Below, one piece after another: positions 24,737-37,214 of a stretch of 64,000 nucleotides of DNA; the first letter of the stretch is position 1; the number at the start of each line of letters is the position of its first letter. The position numbers and the translations under genes are program-made. The stretch is from Epiperipatus broadwayi (taxonomy: Eukaryota > Onychophora > Udeonychophora > Euonychophora > Peripatidae). The stretch covers positions 2,620,224-2,684,223 of the forward strand of contig JAQFVV010006336.1 in the NCBI GenBank assembly GCA_028023455.1, given 5' to 3'. A model generated the notes under the pieces. The model had not been told where the DNA came from, did no database searches, and was given only the letters and a program-made list of their open reading frames with translations.

Positions 24737-24763
24737 CTGAAGAGGATTACCATGTAATCGAAA
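24737..24763 (+). ncRNA. Hammerhead-like ribozyme motif at the PLE copy 4 3' end
   Basis: CTGAAGA fits the hammerhead core CTGANGA. It is followed by G, the stem GATTAC-CAT-GTAATC and then GAAA. The extra unpaired G beside stem II is unusual. PLEs are known to encode hammerheads in their terminal repeats. The cleavage-site strand (NUH) was not identified, so this is a motif call only. Confidence 0.5.
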
Positions 24764-24824
24764 GTGCTGCAAAAGATTTTAAACTATAATATTGTATTTA
24801 CCAGTAAATTTTATATATATATTG

Positions 24825-25155
24825 AAATGGATGTTATTCACTTCAAAGGCAACCATTGGGAAATCCAAACCAAAATGTTTTAAAAGAAAATTGTATATAA
24901 AAAAAATTTATTTCATTATTTTTTATTTATTAAGAGTACGTGCCATAACACAAGTACTTGATTATATATAGAAACAGTAAAACATTTTAATTTAGGAGTT
25001 TTGATTGAGATAAGTTTTTTTTTTCATTTGTTTGCTGTTTTAATCTATTTTAAAATATGAGATTCATTTTGTAATTGATTAAAAATTGCTATTTGAAAAG
25101 TAAAAACATAAGAGAGATAAAGAATAGTCCTGTTTAAACTTTTTAATTAAAATCT
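24825..25155 (+). repeat. LTR-type dispersed repeat, 5' fragment (copy a)
   Basis: Matches 30577-30985 along its length. Shared pieces include ACTTCAAAGGCAACCATT, TTTTGATTGAGATAAG and TTTAAACTTTTTAATTAA. Since the second copy closes a putative LTR element, I read this as a fragment of the same LTR left next to PLE copy 4. Confidence 0.7.
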
Positions 25156-25194
25156 AAATAATGTGCCGGTCAAAATTGTGTATTCATTCAACAA

Positions 25195-25385
25195 GACCAA
25201 TAATCCAAGCAAAAGTACCTTGAATCCAACCATGCACAAGATACATATGTCAGGACAAGGATGAATCCTAACCTATTTGGCTAAACTATTGCCTCTCTAA
25301 CTAATGGATAACGTTTGTGATGACACTAGCAGTGCTTGGTTTTATTCTGTCCCAGCTGGAGGTCATGGTTCACATAGAGACTCAA
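25195..25385 (-). repeat. Dispersed repeat shared with 43.7 kb and 46.36 kb
   Basis: In reverse complement, TATCTTGTGCATGGTTGGAT and AAGGTACTTTTGC align with 43735-43856, and the TGGTTGGATTCAAGGTAC piece recurs at about 46362. An uncharacterised interspersed family, possibly a SINE or element tail. No coding. Confidence 0.6.
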
Positions 25386-26377
25386 AATAATAAGAGTGTT
25401 TATATGAAAAATCAATGATTTAATGGATTCTGATGATTGCAGAATGGTACAGATATGATTTGATCGATTACTAATGGTTTGAACTGTAGTAATGATAATT
25501 CTTTCTGGAAACATTATAAAGAAGTAAATTTAAATCAAGGAAATATTTAAATAAATAGAGTAATTAACCTTAGATATTGGGAGTGATGACAAACTAAGCT
25601 TATTTAAAATAACAATATTATAGGAATTTATTAAGGAATTTAGTACAAAATAAGTAGTCTTTGTTTATACAACTTGCTTATTTTCTTTAATTTGTTTTGA
25701 TGCGGCTTTGACAAACAATGTAAAAGTTTGTTAATTGGTCGGCCAAAAACCAATCAGTAATAAAATATTATTAGCCCTCTTCAAGATATTACAAATAAAT
25801 CTATTATATATATATTACAAGACATAAAAGATGGGCCTTTAAAACACTATTACATTTAAAATCATTTGTATATAATGAGTGTGGAAAGCAAAATAGTTCT
25901 TAAATAAATAATTGACAATTATACAATCAGATTTAATTAATTACAAAATTTATTTGTGAAAGACATGCCATCATGGCAGAGAGCATTTCAGGTTTGCTAA
26001 ATAAAGATATAAAATGATGAAGAAGGCAATATGCTATTATAGATTACAACAAAAATAAATGAGGACTGTTATGAAACTCTGGGTGGCTTTGCTAAAGGAA
26101 ATTCCTGGTATGTACAGGTAGATAAGGAAAATGTTGGCCCTCCAGCCAAAGCATGTCTCTGAATAATAATAAAAAAATATTTTTGATGTGCTGGACTTCC
26201 CATACACATCTTAAATGACAATGCCCGAAAATGGATCCCTTGGTATGAACTACAACTACTAAGAGGGAGTGTGAAAGATTGGACTGGTTATAGTTAAAGT
26301 TCCGAAGGTCCTGATGAGTAAGTAGCAAAGCAAAATAATAAATGAATGGTTGTAGCTATAAAAACATTAATGCCTTA

Positions 26378-26422
<45 letters not shown>

Positions 26423-26424
26423 AA

Positions 26425-26466
<42 letters not shown>

Positions 26467-28317
26467 TAACAAAATTAATAACTTAATTTTTAATTAAAAT
26501 AATCGGCTCTCTAACATGATGGAAAGTCCCAGAGGCATTAGGCAATTACTGAACGGATCATAAAACATAATATAAAAAAAGGGAGTCAAGAATTAAAATT
26601 TAAAATATAAGTTGTTTTCCACACTTTACAAATATTTCATTTATCAATAAAGTTATTAAATAGTTTATGAAAGATTACAAAATAAGATTTTTAATTAACA
26701 TAGACGGGGCATTGAATATCAAACCCACTTCTGATGAAGTTTGACAATATAAAGCATAATAAATTATACATCAAAATTTTTACTATTTTTGACAAATAAA
26801 AATATATATGTATGAAAAATATACTGACAAAATGATATAATAGATTTTACTTAATTGATTCACTAAAATTCTTTATTCTTTCAGAAATAATTACTGGGCT
26901 ATTTTAAATGAGAGGCAATAGTAAGATACTTTTAAAATAAATCATTCAAAATAAATTTATGTATGATATACAAAACTAAATGAGCTTTTTATTAATTAAT
27001 TTATGGGAAGTAAGTCTCCCATAATGATTTTGACTGGAAAAAAAAGAGGGAGAGAATTTAAAGTTAATAGCTCATTGAATTTGTACTTGGAAATTTCAGT
27101 AAGTCAAATATTTTAAATAAACCAACAAAAATTATTTTAATTTGCCGAATCAAAATAATGTAAGATTTTATAAGAATTGATATTTTAAATTTAATAAAAT
27201 TAAAAGAAGCATTTTCAAACAAGCTGTATAAACATCACACAGATATATAAAATATAAATTAGTATTGATTTGGAAAACAAGTAAAATGCAATCAATGGCT
27301 TGCGGCGAATTGGACGTTACCTCAGAATCTATCAGTAGGCATTCCATGGCTTGAAACAGGCAGTTAATACAGTCAGATCATTTCAGGCTTCCTTGACACA
27401 GACAGTCCCTGGCTAGATGTATAAATCACTGGAAAGGCATGGGTGGGCTGGTGGAACAGAGCTCCAGAAAGCAAGGGTTGATCTTTCAGCCAGTCATTCT
27501 TTAATCACAATGTACTGAATCTAAACTACACTCTTCAGTGAACCGTTCTCAATAAAACTCAGTAATAATCCTTATCAAATTTCCCACTATTTATGTGTTT
27601 TGGTCTTATCTATAGGATTAAATTTACACTGACCTCCACCAATTGTAGTTGCTCTAAGCAGTTTTGTGAGGTTGATGCCTGCTTTGGAGAGAAAATCTAT
27701 AACTCTGCATGAACATGCCTAAAGGGTTCATTTGCTAATTAAAAATAAACAACAACAAGCATATTATGTTTATCAGTCATTGTACTAACAAAATCTATTT
27801 AATTAAGGTTTAGATTAACAGAAATGTAGATTTTATTCAGAAAAATTTTAGGAATTTGGTACAATGACTTTCAAACATATTTGACATAAACTTAAGCATA
27901 AATTTACAAAATATTTATTAAAAATATTACATTGTTTAAATAATTGATTCTCAAGTGTACATTGATTAAAAGATAAATATAAAATGTTACCCACTAATTA
28001 ATTGAAGAAAATGAACTTTAATAAAGAATTTGAAATATTTGTAATATTTTATAGATATCTAGGATTCAATTCAATTTAATAAAATAAATACAATATACAT
28101 TTTTACAAATATAAAATAAATAAACTAATATAAAAAGGTTAGTTTTAATTATAAAATAAGATTAATGAAATATAAAAGATTATAATATTGATTAAGATAT
28201 TCTACCACCTATTATGAGATGGTGTCAGTTAATAAAGATTGGATTCAAACCCAGACTAGTGCTGATGACATTGGCACTAGGTGAAGCAGGAATATGTACT
28301 ATATTTCCAGCTTCAAT
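25386..28317. other. Non-coding, includes a less AT-rich stretch
   Basis: No gene. 27290-27760 is clearly richer in G+C than its surroundings, but it has no open frame or recognised motif. A small palindrome lies at 26371-26428. Confidence 0.55.
26371..26428. repeat. Stem-loop: TGCCTTAGA/TCTAAGGCA around (TA)n
   Basis: A perfect 9-bp inverted repeat encloses a TA run, and a second TA run follows to 26463. Confidence 0.85.
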
Positions 28318-28996
28318 AAGAGATAAAGAGATTAACCCTAATAAAAACTTTTTAATTAAGATATTTTCTAATTGTTGACTGCTGATGAGAAGAAAAATTA
28401 GATATTTTTAATTGCTGAATGCAAATCACCAAAGTTAGATTTTTTCTCACTGCTAATAGAAGATTTTTCTAATAATATTTGTTGGTTGTTATGCTAAGAA
28501 AGAGTTGATGTGTTAATCGCTAATACACTGAAACATTGGAAATAGTGACCTCTATCCAGAATGTAGAAACTAATTATCTTGAAGAGTTATATTACAAGTA
28601 TGCCATGGTAAAAACATTCCAAGATGGACTTAGGAGCTCCACAATTGTGATATCATAAACATGACCTAAAAGCCACAATACTCCCATACATTCTCTGACA
28701 AAGAAAGTGGCAGAATTTAGGTCAAACTTTTATATATTTGTTTGTATAATTTTTTTTGACTTTAATAAAACTTAAAAATTGTTAATAATTATATCTGTTT
28801 TTGTTTGACATTTGTTTCATGTTCTGTCTTTCAATTGTCTGAACAATGTTTAAGATAACTTTCTCTCACTGACTCTTGCTGGCAGCATTTATCATCATCG
28901 ACTTTTGATCACCATAAATCAAATTTTCTAAATGATTAGTGATTTCCTCAGTATTAAAAAGGTGTGGAGTGTCCAGTACAATGGATATTACGTTTT
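28318..28996 (+). repeat. Putative 5' LTR (3' part) of a coiled-coil LTR element
   Basis: 679 bp ending just before a tRNA-Lys-type primer site. Most of it recurs at 46430-47910, and its first 47 bp (GAGATAAAGAGATTAA...) overlap the end of the 30587-30985 fragment, which implies a full LTR of about 1.0 kb. The exact LTR end near 28992 is not certain because no clean CA is present. Confidence 0.65.
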
Positions 28997-29014
28997 TGGC
29001 ACCCAACATAAGGC
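28997..29014 (+). promoter_or_regulatory. Primer-binding site, tRNA-Lys type, decayed
   Basis: TGGCACCCAACATAAGGC matches the classical Lys primer site TGGCGCCCAACGTGGGGC at 14 of 18 positions. All four differences are G to A. It sits a few bases after the repeated LTR segment, where minus-strand DNA synthesis would start. Confidence 0.7.
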
Positions 29015-30586
29015 TTTGAAATTGTAATACTCATGAGAGATCAAGTTCAGATAGTTAAGGAATACTTTAGGAGCAGTGAGGCAAAATTTAGCATTATGGA
29101 TCAGATATACTAGTTGGTGCATATTGTTGGAGCAGTTTGGAGTAGGGGTTCATCTTTTTAAAATGAATAATCAAGTACATAATCAAATAGCATGTTTTTT
29201 TTATTTTGAATATAGGAAAGAGTAAAAAATAAATAATAAATATTAGTATACATTTTTTTATCAAAGTGAACAAATTGTAAAATCTGAAAATAAAATGTGA
29301 GAAATATAAATATATTGAGGTTTGATCTTGTTTTCAAAAATGGAATCGAATACAGAAATTGATAGGGGAGTACTGTTGGAAGAAAGCATGATTTTTTTTC
29401 CAAAATAATCAAAAGAAAAATAATAGACTGAGATACAGATAATGATGAAGATGATGGTTAACATGTAACAAAGTCAGATGGATATGATGAAAACCAAAAT
29501 AAGAGAAATGTGACAAGAGTTACTGAAAGAAATGAAACAAAGTCAGCAGGTGATGTGGGAAGAATTCAAAGCTTAAATTAAAAAAATGAGGCAAGAAACA
29601 ATGGAAAGAGTGGAGAAAAGACTGGAGACCATAAAGAAAGATTTGAGGAAAAAAAGTCAGGACACAGAGAGGGAGTTAAGATTGTAAAAAATGTCAGAGA
29701 TTAGTTAAAGCAAGATAGCATTAGAACAGATAAGATGGAAATAAAGATAAAAATGAGCAGAGATTGGATACAGATAGTATAGTGGAGAAGTTAGAACATG
29801 TTGATCAAGAAATAGAAGAAGTGATAAGTTAAAGTCAAAAAATAATGTAAAAAAAGTCTCTACAAAAAACTAAAGATAAATTGATTAAAGTAACTGTTTA
29901 TTTTGAACCTGAATTTGAAATATAGAAAAGGGTCAGAAAAAAGATTGTGGAATTTGAGTTTGAAGCAGAAATGGAAGCTACTTACAGAGCAAGCTTGTTT
30001 AAGACATGCAAAATGTCTGTAGAAAATGGATTATTTTCATTCACTTTTATCAATGTGATCAATAATAAAGAGATTTTGAAGAAATGTGGAGTGAGCAAAA
30101 TAGTCTTCAGGTATACATGGTAAAGATGACAAGAGATGCTGCATCTTGTTCTAAGCTAAACACTCTAAATCATAAAATGAGAGAAATATATAAAGCTATT
30201 AACTTATGGTAAATGGTGAAATTTATTATCATCAATAGGCTTCACAATATATTCAAAGTGCTCATAGCTAAATTTAAAAGACTGCACCACAATAGTGACC
30301 AAGATTTCAGAAAAAAGAATACCTGACAGTAGTTAGGTGGGTTTAGAGTAATTGGGGCAAATTTTTAAAAAAATATATATTTATTTTGTCCTAGAATTAT
30401 GAATCAGTAAGCAATAAGGGGAAAGTTCAGTAATGTAAGTTAAATTATTAGTGATAACTCTAGACAGAATTAAGAACAAATGTTCAGCAGAGTTTCTGTG
30501 GGAGGTGTTAAATGTTTAAAGGTTTATAAAAAGGAAAAAAGAGTAAATAAATTTTTTTAGTAGCGTGATGGAACAGTTGAACTAGA
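29015..30586 (+). pseudogene. Internal region with a decayed lysine/glutamate-rich coiled-coil frame (Gag-like?)
   Basis: A leader of several hundred bases precedes 29480-30300, where broken frames read QMDMMKTKIREM, ETMERVEKRLETIKKDL and similar Lys/Glu heptad-like stretches. A less charged part follows (about 29880-30120). Many stops and frame changes occur. No protease, reverse transcriptase or integrase motif is seen in the 1.6 kb between the LTR pieces. I infer a non-autonomous LTR element that once encoded only a Gag-like coiled-coil protein; a degraded host coiled-coil gene is the alternative. Confidence 0.45.
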
Positions 30587-30985
30587 TATGTTATTTACTT
30601 CAAAGGCAACCATTAGGAAGTCTAAACCAAAGTGTATAGTTATAAAGATTTTTTAAAAAAATGTATTTAAAATTTTTATATTTTGTTATTTTTTATTTAT
30701 TAAGAGTATGTGCCATAATAGATGTACTCAATTAAAAATGGAAATTGTAAAACATTTTAATTTAAGAATTTTGATTGAGATAAGTTTTGTGTGTGTGCGT
30801 GTGTTGTTGTTGTTTTAATATATTTTAAAAGTTGAGATTCATTTTTTAATTAATTAAAAATTGGTATTTGAAAAGTGAAAACATTAGAGAAACCAAGAAT
30901 AGCACTGTTTAAACTTTTTAATTAAGATTTAAATGAGAGATAAAGAGATTAATTCTGATCAAAACTTTTTAATTAAGAACTGGCA
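30587..30985 (+). repeat. Putative 3' LTR, 5' part (copy b)
   Basis: Starts near TGTTATTTACTTCAAAGG and aligns with 24825-25155. Its end overlaps the start of the 28318-28996 segment (GAGATAAAGAGATTAA and AAAACTTTTTAATTAAG). The rest of the LTR is missing. Confidence 0.65.
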
Positions 30986-33102
30986 GGAGACAACAATTTC
31001 ATATAAAAGTTCTATGATTTTGAATGAGAGATATATAACTTTTATATTGAAAAAGTGGGTCTATAGATCATATCCATGCTTCATGTCTTTCTATCTTTCC
31101 AATCTAGGATCAAACCTGATCCATGCTTGTAATGATAAATATAAAACATTCCATCTGCCATCTTGTATATATTTAATTTCTAGATCAGTTAATAAGTAAA
31201 TAAAATCTCAAAAGTTTCTATTTAAAACTTTGTTTATAAATATTGGATGGACTCATATATATATTGAACCGTCTTCGAATATGTGGATTCGAAACACTGG
31301 TCTCTTAGGCAGAGAAGAACATACTCAGAGAGTATGTATGCCCAAACGATAGCTATAAAGTATATATCTAATGTTACATTTCCAGGACATAGCTTCTTCT
31401 CAGCTGTTGAGTTGAACACCAAGTTCAAAGCACTCTTTTTTGTTTGTGTATAAACACGTGCTCCAGCTGCTTATTCTAAAAGAATACTAAAAGAATAGAC
31501 AATGCACTTTGAACAGTGGCCACTAACTCAATGCCTAAATCCATGACTAGCTCAGTTGTTTGTAATCACTAATAGATTATATATAATTAGTGGTTAAAAG
31601 ACTTGATAAAAGGGAATTGATAAAAAGAATTGACCGACAAATAAGTTTAAACATTTTATACTTCTAATAAAACACACGCATATTTTAAATTAACATTCTA
31701 AATAGTTTAAATATTCTTGAATATTTTCATAACAGAACACTGGGAATTTATCTACTTTGACTAATAATATTGATATAAGGATCACGCACATATTAACTCA
31801 TGCACACACATAATAATGATAATAAAGGACTACATAGCATTTGAAATTTAATCACACACATCAATAGTTCATTTATGTATAATACAGAGTTCATATAATT
31901 AGACTCTTGAAAGATTCGTACAAATTAATGCAATGCAATGGCTATTACAGTATAAATGAAATAAGCAAATGTTTTACCTAGGCTTTTGAATGTAGATGTA
32001 GAATTTTGTTTTCTTTGGTGGCTGCTTTCAGTGAGGATGTTTCCATTATGAATGCTTACCAGCTGGCTGGGATGTTTCCTTGCTGAGTTTCCTGATTTTC
32101 ACAATTATTACTATTGGAGACAAATAGATACTGATGGAGTTTTTCTAAGATGTTAAGCTGACATTATTTCACGGGCAGATCTGCTGTTTTCTAGGACATC
32201 TGGGCTGGAGATAAACATGCATTCCGAAGATCTTCTCAACACTGCATTTCGTTTGTTAACTGCTCAATTAATTTCTGAACTGCACTACTCAATTACTTTG
32301 TGAAATGACTACTGTCCGATAAAAAAAGGTCTATTTATACCTGTGCCTTGTTGTCTTTCTAATATCTCCGGCAAAGATCTGTTATCAAATTCCAGTGATA
32401 ATCATTTGATAAATGTGTTTTGGAAGATTGCTTAATTAGTAATAGCCATGCAATAAAACATGTTGTTTTATTTTATTAATAGCCATTGCCGTGTTTTTAA
32501 TGATAATCTTCTTTTATTTCGCATACATTTTATTTATTTACAAATCGCACATATATTTTTAATACAATTTACTATTTAGTTTTAACATTATTTTTTCTTT
32601 AATTAAACTTGAATGAAAAGAGTAAAAACTCTTTCCTTTTATAACCCTTAGTTTAATTTCTCTAATGAAACACCCCTCTCCACTTCTGATTAATTAATTT
32701 TAGCTTTTTTTTTTCAAAACTAACGCTAGAAAACTATTTGATTCTTATCCTTTTCTAAAACAAACTGCAATAAACTCTTCAACGTTTTTTATGTTTTTCT
32801 TTTATGAACGATTATTTTAATAATATAATTTTAGATAAAATTATATGTGCCTATATCAATATAGGTACAATATATATATATATATTGATGTGGAATCTGA
32901 GATTCATATTGCGCTTCACAGCCCACCTCAAATCTTCCACCACCAAGCCAAATTCAAACCCTATTTTTGCATATATATTCTGCTCACTAACACATTTTTT
33001 GTTTGATTGTTTCCTTTCTTGATTATCATTAACTAAAATAATTTTTAACAAAGATATATGCACATATATCTGAATATATCTGAAATTTTGAATAAATGCC
33101 AC
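30986..33102. other. Non-coding, nothing recognised
   Basis: No gene or repeat pair. 31980-32330 is somewhat richer in G+C, but its frames are short. A short TA run is at 32869-32886. Confidence 0.55.
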
Positions 33103-33237
33103 CTACCATAGTCTGAGTAGAAAGCACCTTCCTGAGCTCCCAAAAGTTTTTTTTTATTAAAGATTCCACAAATTTATTACCATCAGAAAAAAGGCCTTGA
33201 AATCGTTTAAGGTAAGTGGTTCTTATAGTTTATCTAA

Positions 33238-36200
33238 ATGGATGTGAGTTCGGTTACTCACAATCCGAATTATAATGTAAAATTTGTTCCGTGCATAAAC
33301 GCAGCTAACATAGATCAAATTACAAAGCAAAATCATTCTAGTAATGGGGAAATTAAAATACAAAATAAATATAACAAAGGTTCTTGGAGTAATTTAACAA
33401 GATCCAAAAAAGAGGATCTGTTTCTTTTGCTTAAAAAAAATAAAAATAAAACTATAAAATATGTCGTAGAGAAAAAACCTCTTGAAGACGTGATTGAAAG
33501 TCTAATGGTAAACATTAGCACTGGAGACTTCATTGGAAGTTCACCTAATGCAGAAATACAAACAACCAGCTGTAGTAATCTTACTGAAGCACCAAATCCA
33601 TTGAATCAACATCAAAATATGTCTTTTGGATAATCCTTAAATATGTCTAATATAACTAATTTAGGAAAAATATATAAAAATAACGAGTTGCAAAATAACG
33701 TAAATATGAATGTAACCACAAGCCTGCACTATAACATGAACCTAGGACAAAACGCTGAGCACTTTGATTGCAGTAAACAGGGCCTGTTGCAGAAGAGCAA
33801 ACAAATAGTCTCTATATACATTCCATGCAAACTCAAGTAATATTAAGACTAACTATAACAAATGTCTAAAATTAATTAAAAGTTACAATTGTTCAAACTC
33901 CCCCAAAATTAAAGAAATCAAAGATTTACTTACAGATAAATTAGTTCCTATCACGGCTAATGTTCCGGAGAAAATCAGCGATGATACAGCCAGCAGCTTC
34001 AATGCATTTACCAAGTATAAAAAAATGAATCATAATAAGAAGAAACAACAGTCGCTTAGATTATTTTAAAAATCTAATAAAAAAACCTGCTACAAAATTA
34101 ATAATAATGGTATTGATAAGAAAAAAAATACACTGATAAAAAATCTCTAGAAATGGACACCGGAAAGTCAAATGAAATAATTAATGATGGCATCACTTTA
34201 GATTACTGCTCGCCATGCTTTGATATGACTGGCGCTGTAGTCGAAGTGACAAAATGTAGAAGCAATAGAATTAACAGTGTGAATAAAAATACGAATGTAA
34301 AGCTTAAGTCTAAGGCTCTTAATAAATGTAATAGCAATAGCGGAGACACACAACATATAGAAATAATTGAAAACAGTGAGAGCAATTATGAAACAGCACC
34401 TAATATTTCAAAACAAAATAAAACTAAAGTTCTATCTGATGAGGCAAACCCCATTAATAGTAATGAAATCACAATAGAAGACGGAGTAGAAATAAATACA
34501 AATCCCAATTCCGATAATGCCGATATCTCATTCTCTGGAACTAACATAACAGAGACCAATGTAATTATGCCAACATTATATATCAATTACGAGACTCCCG
34601 ATGAATATAACTATCAGGTAAATGATCTCAATAAATCAGGTCACAATATGAATAATACGGAATATAATGAAAAGGAAAAAGGAAATAAAGTTGAAAAAAA
34701 AACCATTCCATACTTAATACTACAATATCTGAGAATATGTCAATCATACACGTGAAGGTGGATGGCACTGCCAATGGCTGCAAAACCAAACTTAATAACC
34801 AGAAGTCGCACAATACACCTAAATCCAACCCCAGTTGGAGTCATCAAACATCCAAAATCCTGCCCCAAAATATACTAACATACCAGCTAACTCAAAATCA
34901 ACCCATTTCTGATGAACAGGGTGCTAGCTGATGATTCTGACAGTTTTTCTTCCACATCAGAAGACAAAACAATCATTATAAATGCATATAAGCCAAAAGC
35001 TAATAAAACTGTATATCAAATCCCCTTGCATTAAGCCCAGATGATAAGCATCCAAGCACAAAATTTTTATCTAATCATAGTCAAATAGATAGTGAATCAT
35101 TTCTCAGTTTAATTTTTTATAACAGCACTAGAAATAATGCAGGATGTCTCAAGGAAGTACACTATCCAAACAGAGATAATAATTTACAAACACAATCATT
35201 TGAACATCCATTAGAATCTCATACCATAGCTTTTCATCCACCACTCAACACTTGTCACAATAATGTCTCCCCTCCTGTCACTTCAAAACATACCTTATTG
35301 ATGGGAAAACAAGATGAACTTGATCATAATTTGTTAAATCTCACACACGCAAATAATGCAAATTTTACTAAACAACAAACTAACCTTGCTGATGAAACTA
35401 AATGTATCACACTTCCTATGTCATATGCTAATGCAGCTCAGGCTGGAATAACACAATCTGGGTCAGTCAACCACTCTAGCAATGGCCAACCCTTTCTTCC
35501 TGCAGGTCACAAACTGATCACAAAGCCAGCAATGCAAATCAAAAAACTGTGGAAATCGACATTTTTGAGTTGATAGAACAGCAATCACACCATGCAGATG
35601 ATCTGGCTCAAGTGGATCCAATTGAAAGTAATATTACACTAAATCAACTTTCAGTGGAGAAAATGGATACTATTGTCTCAAATTTTAACCTGACTATTCC
35701 AAACATGCTTCTGAAATCGCTGGCTAACTACAGCAATGATAAGAGTATTATACTAGCGGTAATGGATCTAAAGTTTGCTCTGTTTAAATTTCCAATGAGT
35801 GCCTTATTTGAGTTAATTAGGAGAGCAAATATTGCAAACGAAATACATAGGATCTCTACCCATCTGAATGACTGCTATATAGCAGTCAAATTCAAGACCT
35901 GGGCTGGTAGAAATAACTTTAAAAGCAAATTTAAAGTATTGGATGATAAGATCATAATAACTGTAGATATAAACAGATCATCCACTCTAAATGGGTCAAT
36001 AAAAGATTGCATAAAAGATTGCATTACAGGAATAGATGAATCTTATTTACAAGAGATATTGGAACCCTTTGGCAAGATGACTAGTTTCACCTACCTTCCA
36101 ATTGACAAAACATTTAACAACATCCTCTTGAACAAAGCAACATTTAGACTACTCCTAAAAAGGGAATAGTGCCAACAGATATTCCAACAGTGTTGTCAGC

Positions 36201-37214
36201 TAGAGGCTGTCCCATGATATTACCTTTTTCAGGGGTTAGGCCACAGTGCTTCTACTGTAGACAAAGAACACACCTGATTAAGGAGTGTTTGAATCATATA
36301 TGTACATCTTGTGGTCAAAAAAAAGGTCGCACTCACAGATGTAGGCAACAACAGACTTCTCATTCAGTTCCGGAGGTGCAACATGCTTCACAACAATCGA
36401 GTGCACAAACGACAATGTAGAACAGCAGGATAAACTCAACTTAAAGCAAACAAATAAAAAAAGTATCCTAATACATGAAAGGAATCAGACCTCCTTAATT
36501 AACAGTAATCAGGATTACAAACATAACACATCACATAACAATAGTCACAAAAACCAAAACAATAATCAAAGGCCATTGGAATCAAAAACAAAAGATTCCC
36601 ACAATAATGAACCGAGGAATTTGCATGAAGGCCTAGGTTTCAGCTCAGTCACAATGTCTGGTAATAGGCCTGGTGAAAACAATATAAACCAAGATCAAAC
36701 CAAACCAAAAAAGAAGACGGAAATACCGAAACCTAACTCCACCCAAGGTAAATATAACATCTCACTAAGTCCTAGTGACATACTGATAGCTGTAAGTAAT
36801 GAAAATATTACTCCTTACCAAACACCAGTAGATTCTGCTGATTCCTGGTCTGCAGATGAGATGGAGACATTCATCACTCCTAACACCAGTCATAAAAGAA
36901 AACCATGGGTTGTATCTAGTCCTAGCTCAGGAGAAGAAGAGATAGCATTCCCACTGAGGCAAAAGTCCAAACCCACAATATCAAATGCAACTAACAATAA
37001 GCATAAAGGAGCCACAGAAAAGAAATGCAAGATTAATCTTCCATCTGATTTGGTAACTAGTTATCCTACCAATGGTTTGCCTGTGGATCTCCCCACTTCA
37101 GATTTAAACATCCCTCCAAACATCCGCAAGGAAATTAATAAAAAAAAAGAGTCTGCTAATACTTCATTGAAACCACCTGTGGTGGAATCTAGCAGGCCAT
37201 CTTGCAATGGATAA
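33238..37214 (+). pseudogene. Non-LTR ORF1: long Asn/Ser-rich protein with CCHC knuckles, broken
   Basis: Would be about 1,300 codons, very long for an ORF1. The start is taken at ATG 33238 (MDVSSVTHNPNYN). The first two thirds are Asn/Ser/Thr rich and low in complexity. Around 35550-36170 comes a folded-looking region, possibly RRM-like (ISTHLNDCYIAVKFKTWAGR, LQEILEPFGKMTSF). The knuckles follow: CFYCRQRTHLIKEC (CX2CX4HX4C) and CTSCGQKKGRTHRC (about 36245-36350). The tail to 37214 is polar. An in-frame TAA at about 33631 and frame changes near 33835, 34150, 34740, 34930, 35550, 36150 and 36420-36575 break it. ORF1 proteins package element RNA. Confidence 0.75.

Larger units (their letters stand above)
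22376..24800 (+). mobile_element. Penelope-like element copy 4 (plus strand), longest preserved of the cluster
   Basis: Spans a broken N-terminal region from ATG 22376, the main frame 22891-24465, a GIY-YIG C-terminal part to about 24703 and a 3' tail with a hammerhead-like motif. It is the most complete copy here and the reference for the deletion shared by copies 1 and 2. The 5' border is a (TA)n(GT)n tract. Confidence 0.85.

Noticed and set aside
26311-26340. CTGATGAG at 26315 as a hammerhead ribozyme
   Set aside because: No stem II with CGAAA follows at a suitable distance. The same holds for 28383.
28240-28280. B-box-like GGATTCAAACCC, suggesting a tRNA or SINE
   Set aside because: No A box at the right distance and no cloverleaf. 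The following CTAGTGC/GCACTAG hairpin is not a tRNA arm arrangement.
33333-33533. Minus-strand frames antisense to non-LTR ORF1 (also 34203-34828)
   Set aside because: Hydrophobic shadow frames of Asn/Lys-rich sense coding.
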